A stretch of 64,000 bases of DNA, from the NCBI GenBank assembly GCA_027924585.1, contig BSBM01000965.1:2604001-2668000 (forward strand). The letters run 5' to 3'. Shown piece after piece: positions 56,451-64,000 of this stretch. Every line of letters starts with the position of its first letter. Positions within the stretch are counted from its first letter, which is position 1. The stretch comes from Larix kaempferi. Lineage: Eukaryota; Streptophyta; Pinopsida; Pinales; Pinaceae. Below the pieces are notes generated by a model that saw nothing but the letters and a program-made list of their open reading frames with translations, was not told where the DNA came from and did not search any database. Position numbers and translations under genes: made by a program.

Positions 56451-57196
56451 AATATCATCATGGATAGGACGAAATCTATGAGAATAAGAGAGACTCGGTG
56501 TATTCTCTGAATGAGCACAATTTAGACCTCCCTCAAGCTTGAATCTACTATTGCAATCCTTCTTCAGTATGTTGGCTAAGGAAAAAATGAAAATAGATAC
56601 TCTCCTCACCATAGTTCCTCTTTATCTCCCCTTCATCCCACATAATGCTCCTATCCTCTGCACAAGGCACCTTCTTGTATTCGCTCACCATTTCCTCTAT
56701 CATCTCTATGATTGTGTGATCCTGACAAAACTGAATGGAAGATGAGACCTCACTCATGGTGTATTTTAATCCCCTACCTTCGCATGATCCTCCTACAATA
56801 ACTCCACTTTGTACCTATCCTCCATTCCTCCTTCCACCTAGCCTCATCAAGAATTTTCCAACCCATGCCCCCCACCACCCTTGGCATACTTTGAATGAGC
56901 TAAAGAGCCCCCTTGGTACATGGGTTTGTAGTATCTTGGCTCGTTTTTTCCCATTACATCAACTCCCCCATGCAAATTGTGTTATTAGCTACTAATAACA
57001 AGGTATCCATTTTCTAGTAGGTGATAGATTGTCTATAGATATAATTCATTGATGCATCCTAACACCTTGATTTTCCATTTCATCATCTTTTACATTGTTT
57101 TTCCTTCTAATATGGTAGATAATAAAAAAGATGATATTGATGAGAAGGTTGATATTCCTCTTATGCATTTTCCCACAGCTTGATTTTTCCTTTTAT

Positions 57197-57388
57197 TCAG
57201 CTGTACATTTGTCGAATGACCATTTTGGAATATCCAAATGTAAGCATTCTTGAGATATTTAAGGGGGTAAGCAAATCAAACCCTTGCATCAAATCTAGCC
57301 ATTCAACTTGATTATTAGTTTTGTTCCCTCGTCCCCATGCATATGATTTCACGATTTTTCCATCAAGGTCTATTAGAAGCCCTCTCAC
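57197..57388 (-). pseudogene. LINE-type RNase H fragment
   Basis: Read leftward: GLLIDLDGKIVKSYAWGRG, NKTNNQVEWLDLMQGFDLL and FGYSKMVIRQM. This resembles the RNase H at the end of plant L1-type LINE proteins (RVT_3 kind), where G.DS..V is usual. Here the Asp is Tyr. No RT or endonuclease nearby. Confidence 0.55.
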
Positions 57389-57399
57389 CTCCTTAAGTT

Positions 57400-57975
57400 G
57401 TTCATGTTATCTCTTGATAGAGGTGCAAGACAATTTGGTTTAGAGGTTTTCCAAATACTTGGATTTCATCTTTGCAAAATTTCTATTCTAGACTTAACAC
57501 ATAATAAAAAAGTCTTTATCCATCAAAGTTTCTTTTTGTACATTTCTACAGTGAATATTTTGAAAGACAAGATTGTTGCAATAGTAATAATGATGAAAAA
57601 AATCTTATAATGAAGAATTTGAGCAAGAAAGTAGTATTGAGTGCGTGCAAGAAAATGTCCAAGAAGATACAATGTTTTCTCTTGCTCAAAAGGAACAAGG
57701 TCAAGTTTTTACTAAGCATGTTGTTGTTGTCACTTTCCTTGAGAATGATAAAAAGTTTCAAATGGTTGTTAATCTTTGAGAAATCTAGTTTGTATTAATG
57801 AGTTTGAGAATGAAGGAATCCTTCTTGCTTTGAAAATAATATATCATCACTTTCAAAAGGATATGATTGAATTAAAAGGGAATCAACTAAGTAGCACTGG
57901 TTTATTATTATTTGTTCTTCATAATTATATTTATATGCAAGTGTTATTTGAAATATAGCAATTTGATGAACCCCA
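57400..57975. other. No gene recognised
   Basis: AT-rich. One plus frame near 57605-57780 has an acidic stretch (QESSIECVQENVQED) that may be a retroelement scrap. No family identified. Confidence 0.25.
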
Positions 57976-58740
57976 TGTTGGAATATCAAGCAATACTGAG
58001 AGGGGGGGGGTGAATCAGTATTACACTATTTTCTATATTTTATCACAATTAAAAAACTGAATCAACGGGAAATATAGAAGACATAATTTATCGTGGAAGC
58101 CCAACTGGGGAAACCACCAATTCTTTCTATTACTGCAAAATTATGGTTACAATTAATTTGAAAGCTCCAACTTGCTGGATGCACCAACACCCAAATTCTC
58201 AGCTACAACTAAAGGATGCACCAACACCCTGTTTTGTCAGCTACAACTAACAAGATCCACCAACACCCTTTTAGCAGGCTACAACTTGCCCTAGCTCTAC
58301 CCTTCCACCCTTGTATATTGTCTTATTCAGATTTTCCAAAACCTATTTCCTTCAATTCTGGATCTTCATTGGTCTCAGCATGTTCTTGTTGCTCCTTCAA
58401 CGTGGACACCCGAGACACTTTTCTTCTAATTTGAATATCTGGTTATATATCTTCATGATTTTCATTCACATCTCTTCATTATGTATTTCGTGTCTCTTTA
58501 GGTTGCATCTCTTCATCTTTAAACAATCTAATTAATAAAATGGATCTCCATTTCAATTAATCAAACTTCTGGATTAATTCCATGTTCTAATTAGATTTTT
58601 GTTTATTAATTAATGGCAGAATCTATGACCAAATTGTAGAACCTGTGAGCACCTATATGAGCATGCGGGTTTTGCCACTCAAGCCTACGGGCTTCATTCC
58701 ATGTGGGCTCATCTTTCCTCCCTTGCTGGTTTTATTGCGA
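57976..58740 (+). repeat. Possible copia-type LTR start
   Basis: TGTTGGAATATCAAG followed by ACTGAGAGGGGGGGGGTGAAT recalls the opening of a common class of plant LTRs, by memory only. Loose repeats of GGATGCACCAACACCC follow near 58178-58270. No end or partner found. Confidence 0.35.
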
Positions 58741-59190
58741 GATTCATCCTTTGCAGGATTATCTAAGCCCCTGCAGGAATTCCTAGGCCCCTGCGAGCAT
58801 TCCTAGGCTCGTACGGGCTTTAACTTCAGCCCTTGCGGGCATCCTTAATCCGCCGCGGGCTTAACCTTACCTCCTGCAGACATCCCCTAAGCCCCTGTTG
58901 GCTTAACCTCAGCCCCTGTGGGAATCCTTAAGTCCCTGCAGGATTAACTTCACCCCCTACGGGCATCCCTAAGCCCCTGTGGGCTTAACCTCAGCCCCTG
59001 CGGGCTTAACTTCACCCCCTGCGAGCATCCCTAAGCCCCTGCAGGATTAACCTCAGCCCCTGTGGGCATCCTTAAGCCCCCGCGGGATTAACCTCAGCCC
59101 CTGTGGGCATCCTTAAGCCCCCGCGGGATTAACCTCACCCCCTGCAGGCATCCCTGAGTGCCTGTGGGCTTTTTCTTTATCCCCTGCAGG
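58740..59190. repeat. GC-rich minisatellite with CCCCTGCGGG units
   Basis: About 20 half-units of 18-22 bp, alternating AAGCCCCTGCGGGCTTAACCT-like and AGCCCCTGTGGGCATCCTT-like forms, giving a ~40-bp higher-order period. Each half-unit core (CCCTGCGGG) is nearly self-complementary, so the array can form many small hairpins. Confidence 0.85.
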
Positions 59191-59249
59191 CATAATAAAT
59201 ATTTTGGGAGCTTTTAACCCTTAAGCCCCTTTATAAATAATCATGTTTT

Positions 59250-60830
59250 TATCTGTTTTTGGGAGACCAATAACTCGCATCTGACAGCACCAAATAGGAA
59301 TTTGACTTCATGGTTGGATAGCCAGTTCACCAAGGAACAAGACCATGCTAACACCTCCTTGCGGGCATTTCCAAATGCCTTGTCAACCTACAATTGAACA
59401 ATAAAACAACCTTTTTCTCATTTTGGCAGACTTTTATTCCGCACTTGTGAAGTCTAGAGGAGAATCTAAACCCATGGTTGGATAGCCAATTCACCAGAGA
59501 ACAAACCTATCCCACCTGATTCTTTTTATCAGTACAAGGACACCTCCTTGCGGGCATTTTCAAATGGCCTCTTAGCCATGTGAGTTCAACACAGCCAAAT
59601 ATTTGTTCTTAAAATGCAAAACACTTTTTCCTTCACTTTGGCAGATTGATTTCTTTCATATATGATCAACATAAGGAAAACTAAAAGCATGGATGGATAG
59701 ACACTTCAACAATGAACAGGACCATGTCAATTGATGTACTTATTGACACACCCACAACATCTAGCGGCCATTTGAAAGTAGTCTTTGAAACTGCTGATTT
59801 GACACAGACAAAATTATCAAACCCTAGGTTAGTATGATGGGATTTTTCTTTTCACCAATTTTGAAGTGTGAGACACCCAATGGATAGAGGCCAACAAGGT
59901 GACTTCATATAAACCAATTTCACTTCTTGAAGCCTCTTTCTCTCTCCTCGGTGGGCATTTTACTGGAGTAGTGCAAATCAAGCTGAGAGGCACTTTTGGC
60001 ATAGTAATACCTTCCTTCTCATAGACTCTTTGGACAATATGAGACCGTGGTTGGATGCACCAAACAACATTCTAGAGATCCATACTCTCAAAATTATTTA
60101 ATACATTAACCACAAGAGAAGGTGACCATTTTACTGAGGTCACTTAGGCAGTTTTAGTGATTTTACACTTGGACAATTTTTGCACTTTCCTAGACTTGGT
60201 CCAATCTGCCTAAAACACTGTTTTGGCAGATCCATAATTTCGTCCTCATGCACTTTCAATTCAATATGAGAACATGGTCAAGTAGAAAAGACAACAAGCT
60301 ACAACTTGAACATATGGTGCGTGCATTTAGGCTTTAACCTATGAATTATGGAGTGCATTTTCTTGAGGCCACTTAGGCAGTTTTACTACCCCTGGTGCAA
60401 ACCATCCTGAAACCCTGTTTTGGAAGGCCTTTAACTTTGTCATCAAATACCCTCTTTGAGAGGTGAGACCATGGTAAGATAGCCTCTTCAACAAGCTACA
60501 ACATGATAGTTTCAAATAATTTTTACCATTCACCTATGAGGTACGACGTGCATTTCCCCAAGGCTACTTGGACCAATTTTCCAACACAACCATTTTTCAG
60601 AATGTCTAAAACTGTTTGAACCCTTGTTTTGGAAGATCTATAACTTTGTCATAAAGCACTATTTTGAAGAAAGGAGACCATGGTTAGATAGCCTACTCAA
60701 CCAGGTATATCCTGATATGATGGTGCGGGCATTATCTTCAACCCATGAATTATGGTGGGCATTTTCTTAGAGCAATTTTGACTATTTTTTCCATACTTAG
60801 TCAATTTCCAAAGTCTCATAAACTTGCCAT
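59250..60830. repeat. Degenerate ~200-bp tandem array
   Basis: About seven to eight units share GG(C/A)AGATCTATAACTTTGTC, GAGACCATGGTTGGATAGCC, TTCAACAAGCTACAAC and TGCGGGCATTT in order. Unit starts lie near 59264, 59428, 59643, 60000, 60225, 60421 and 60631. No coding frame is conserved. Confidence 0.65.
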
Positions 60831-61092
60831 GCTTTTCCAGAATGAGGTCAGATTGCAACACTGACTTAATGATAGCACCAAAACACCATCATGTGTCTTT
60901 CCATCTTCATCACACATGCCACATCATCATACATGCCATGTCATCACTTCCTTTGTCATTCCTTTGTCTTTCACTGAGTTTTCCCTGCCATTATCTCCTT
61001 GGTTATTCCTTTGTCATTACTGAACTCCTTTGACATCAATGACAATCATATTCAACACCCCATCTTCAAACCCCAGCATATCAAGTATTGGA

Positions 61093-61137
61093 CAAGTCTT
61101 TTGTTGACACAGGGTCTTTCGACAGGGGTTCACTGTG
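61093..61137. repeat. Imperfect hairpin TGTTGACACAG...CTGTGTCGTCAACA
   Basis: Two inverted arms around a ~20-base loop. It lies close to the probable LTR end of the remnant at 61.2 kb, so it may be part of a leader or LTR terminus. Confidence 0.4.
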
Positions 61138-61149
61138 TCGTCAACAATA

Positions 61150-61750
61150 CCAACAACCCCTTATTCACTAGCCCGGAAATGAGTTATTTCTTTCCAGCAA
61201 CACCTGTGAAGCAGGTGAGGTCTCACCTGAGGAAAATAAGGGTGCTATAGGAACCAAGCTTCCGCAGTTACAAAGAATATGTGTGTGCATTAACCAAAGA
61301 TCACAGACATTTACTATAGTTTACTAATCGATTATTCGCATCAAGACATTTTAGCATTAACCAACAATATGTTTCACATAAACCAACAGAGAATATCTAA
61401 ATAACCCATTATCACATCATAACATAACACTAGAATTCACAACCGATCATCCTCATTCATTAACATCTGTGGAAAACCCGTCGCAGAGATATTCAAAATA
61501 TGATATCGTAGTTACAATCAAACTCAAAAGACTGTGTTTTTTCTCTAGAAACTCTTCTGCCCTTAGCCTTACAATACATTTCTATTTGTATGCTTCTATC
61601 TTATTACAAAATGGCTCATTTTGGCCGACTTAGTAATTAAGTATTCTAAACTATTCTTGCGCTTCCTTAGACTTCACAGTCATTCATTCTTTCGCGGGAT
61701 TTGGCTTTCGTGCTTGTCAGCTTCCGCACTTCCTGCGGATCTATCCTGTG
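61150..61750 (-). repeat. Remnant of a C/E-like LTR
   Basis: AGCAACACCTGTGAAGCAGG, followed by TGAGGTCTCACCTGAGG (near 61198-61235), is the same block found in U5 of elements C and E, here in minus orientation. No TATA box or body was identified. Extent is a guess. Confidence 0.45.
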
Positions 61751-63238
61751 CCAACATCTTTCATGAAAAATAAAGCAATATTGAGCATAATACAATGATA
61801 GAAAATAGAAAAGAAAAGAATATTGTTAAGGATATTGTTGTCCCTAATTAGTATAAGCCAATATGAGATAGGTATTACAAATGTTATGGCCTAGATGATT
61901 ATGAGAACCTAGTGTTCTGAATCTTCTTGAAGGTTGATTTATCCATGAAGAACATAACCAAGTGAAAATCCCTTTTAAAATTTTAATAAAAATGGAGTTG
62001 AATCAAAGACAAGTGAATGATTGTTGTATTGAATTTGTCAATGAAGAAGGGAAGATTTCTCAATAATCATCTGCAAATTTTTTTAGTAATAATCCTACAA
62101 ATGAGGAGAAGGAGGAAAAACAAGTTGAATTTCTTAGAGGTATTAAATGCATCTTGTTATCTATTTTCACTTCTTTGGAATTACAACAAGAAGACTTTAG
62201 TATTATCAATACATTAAACAAATCAATTGTCACACAAAAGTAGTTAAACCATACTCGCAAAGAAGAAGCATAATGATTATTTGCTATGGCCAATCAATAG
62301 GTAGTCTTTCATGCTTTTTATGATCCTGTAGCAACTTGCTAAGAATCTTCAAACAATTTAAGCCTTTCACTATTCTTACACTATGAAAATGGATTTTATT
62401 TTCCTATTGAGTCACATATGCTCATATTACAACCTGAGGGTCTTCAACTTGTTGACTAATATCTTATCATGTTCATTCATAAATGAGGGTTTTTAAATTG
62501 TGAAAAATAAGGTCAATATATTGTAGATATTTGAGGGGAATGTAGGATATGGGGGGTTTATAGGTATTGGAGTATAAAAGGGGGTATCTAGTAAAAGGAA
62601 GGGATATCTAGTAAAAATAGGGTTTTCTTAACTGAAAAGAAGTATTGGGAGGGGGCTCAACAAAAGGATTTTGTTAGGTATTTATCAATTTATAGTGAAA
62701 TTATGAGTATTAGTTAATATCTCATGAATGGACATGGCATAGTTTCATTGGGGGAAGACCCTATGCTACCTCCATTGATAACCATGAGTGTGAAAAAGGC
62801 ACATTTATCTCCTCAAATGCTTTCTTGGTTTCATTGGAAGTGTGACTATACATGAGCAAATTGGTTTGACTCATTAGAGTAGGAAAGTTATATATAAATA
62901 GTAATACAGTTATATTTTGAGCTTTTAGCTTCAATTTTGTGGAGTTTGTATAGACATTTGCTTTTATTAGTGGTGAACAAAAATGGAATAGAGAACATGG
63001 TTTCAAAAAGATCATCACAAAGAAGTTTTTGCATTCAGAGGTTTTAGGATTGTCGAAGGTTAGATCAGAAAAAAGAATGACTCCATGCCCAATTTTGAAG
63101 GAACAGGTATGCGGTTCTTGGTTCCTCACACGGAGACACCATCCCCTGGTGGAGCTAAATGTTGTGACACTATTTGTCTCTGACGTAGTTTTCACAAAAT
63201 GGCTTTCTCTCCGTTGCTTGAGAACCGCCTTTAGTCTA
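61751..63238. other. No gene recognised
   Basis: AT-rich. An open stretch of 144 codons on the minus strand (63195-62761) shows no known motif, and its composition gives no support for coding. 62.03-62.25 kb has weak retroelement-like acidic frames. Confidence 0.25.
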
Positions 63239-63343
63239 AGAAAATCTTCACTACTATGAGCTTAAGTCGAAAAAAGGTTTCCTAAGGTGATAAATCTTCA
63301 CCACTATGAGCTTAAGTCGAGAAAAGGTTTCGTAAGGTGGTAT
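63239..63343. repeat. Two ~52-bp direct repeats
   Basis: AAATCTTCACTACTATGAGC and the following bases up to TTTCCTAAGGTG recur immediately with few changes (CTTCACCACTATGAGCTTAA, TTTCGTAAGGTG). Confidence 0.8.
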
Positions 63344-64000
63344 AGACCTTGATTGGTCGCCATGTGACAAGATCCTACCCATGTAGGATTGAGTGGAGAA
63401 ACTGTTGTTGGCATGCCCATCAACTGAGCCCATAGTGCAAATTTATTTTTGTGGGGCCTAATCAATATAAACGTTTAAGGTTTGCCAAAAACAAATTCTT
63501 CGATAGGAAATTCATTTAAAGCTACCATGTGGATCAGTGGTTTCCATACTTCGGATGGCCATGAGAGAATTAAATATCAAACACCTTGGGAACCCAAAAT
63601 TGATGCCATCCGTCGATTGAAAAGGCTGAAATGCTCAAGAAAGATATTTTTTCACACCGATGTCGGATATACTTCTCTTGTCCCGGGCTCTGCAAGAAAA
63701 AACATGGAGAATAGATGGCAGAACTCTAGAAAGAAATAATTAAAAAAGGTTTTCCTTCGAATGAAAATACTTATATCTCAAGGATTCAGAGATTGTGTGA
63801 GGAGCGCAATTGTGATGAGGTTCTTAATAATAAAAACTCGGAGAATACTGTAAGATGAAGTTATACTTGCCAACAATGACTCAATGGAGCATCTGTGCCA
63901 AATGAAATTTCTACCATTACCGTACCAACTACTTCATTATCAACTTTAGTTCTTGGGCTAGCCTTTCTGAAGAATCCCTTTGCACTTTTGGCTCCTTTTT
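63344..64000. other. No gene recognised
   Basis: Mixed sequence with an 85-codon open frame at 63482-63739 of unknown meaning. No motif seen. Confidence 0.25.

Noticed and set aside
58740-59190. CRISPR-like array in the minisatellite
   Set aside because: Units are contiguous with no unique spacers, and the context is a plant genome.
62761-63195. 144-codon minus-strand ORF as a gene
   Set aside because: No recognisable domain, AT-rich low-information sequence, and no promoter or splice context. The length is within chance.

Overview
The window looks like repeat-dense intergenic DNA from a land plant with a large genome. A gymnosperm or fern is my guess, but no feature here fixes the lineage. 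The evidence is layered Ty3/gypsy retrotransposons of plant type (Tat-like and chromovirus-like pol genes, a PBS resembling initiator tRNA-Met, a PBS resembling tRNA-Glu), a broken intron-containing gene resembling plant-mobile-domain proteins, a LINE-type RNase H scrap, and long AT-rich and minisatellite stretches. I found no intact cellular gene, rRNA, tRNA or CRISPR array. Nearly every coding remnant carries in-frame stops.

Layout. 1-1127 is a gag-protease fragment of one gypsy element. 1128-16170 and about 19954-27984 are two copies (about 94-95% identical by eye) of the same 8-kb tract. Each copy holds a minus-strand gypsy element (here 'C': LTR, gag, and in copy 2 also protease and pol) next to a plus-strand pol (here 'D'). 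D is RT-RNase H-integrase followed by a second, archaeal-type RNase H (aRNH). Copy 1 is split by a 7.0-kb insertion ('A', 1858-8893) with a perfect 5-bp target duplication. A encodes one ~1,110-codon coiled-coil protein and no pol. Copy 2 is followed by a gypsy/chromovirus-like element ('B', 27372-36180, target duplication AAGGT) that landed inside the aRNH of D. The 5' LTR of B was carried along in the duplication. B was later hit by a 3.0-kb foldback element ('G', 28772-31775) with a GC-rich nested-hairpin core.

36.6-52.9 kb is an old minus-strand gene with introns, split by a complete ~15-kb gypsy element ('E', 37341-52330). E has 1.5-1.6-kb LTRs, an N-terminal extension, a Gag with several zinc knuckles, a protease, a second Gag-like module, RT, RNase H, integrase, and then a ~2.9-kb third ORF in the envelope position behind its own TATA box. 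That third ORF carries a 1.6-kb insertion ('F', 46915-48520). C and E belong to the same family.

52.9-64 kb is older debris: an LTR-like promoter with a gag remnant, a LINE RNase H fragment, a GC-rich minisatellite (58.74-59.19 kb), a degenerate ~200-bp repeat array (59.25-60.83 kb) and a remnant of a C/E-like LTR.

Inferred order of events: C and D in place; B into D; duplication of the C-D-B(5' LTR) tract; A into copy 1 and G into B. Separately, E entered the old gene and F entered E. The strongest candidates for something new are the E/C element family (second Gag-like module plus third ORF), the pol-less element A, the foldback G, and the aRNH placed after integrase in D.
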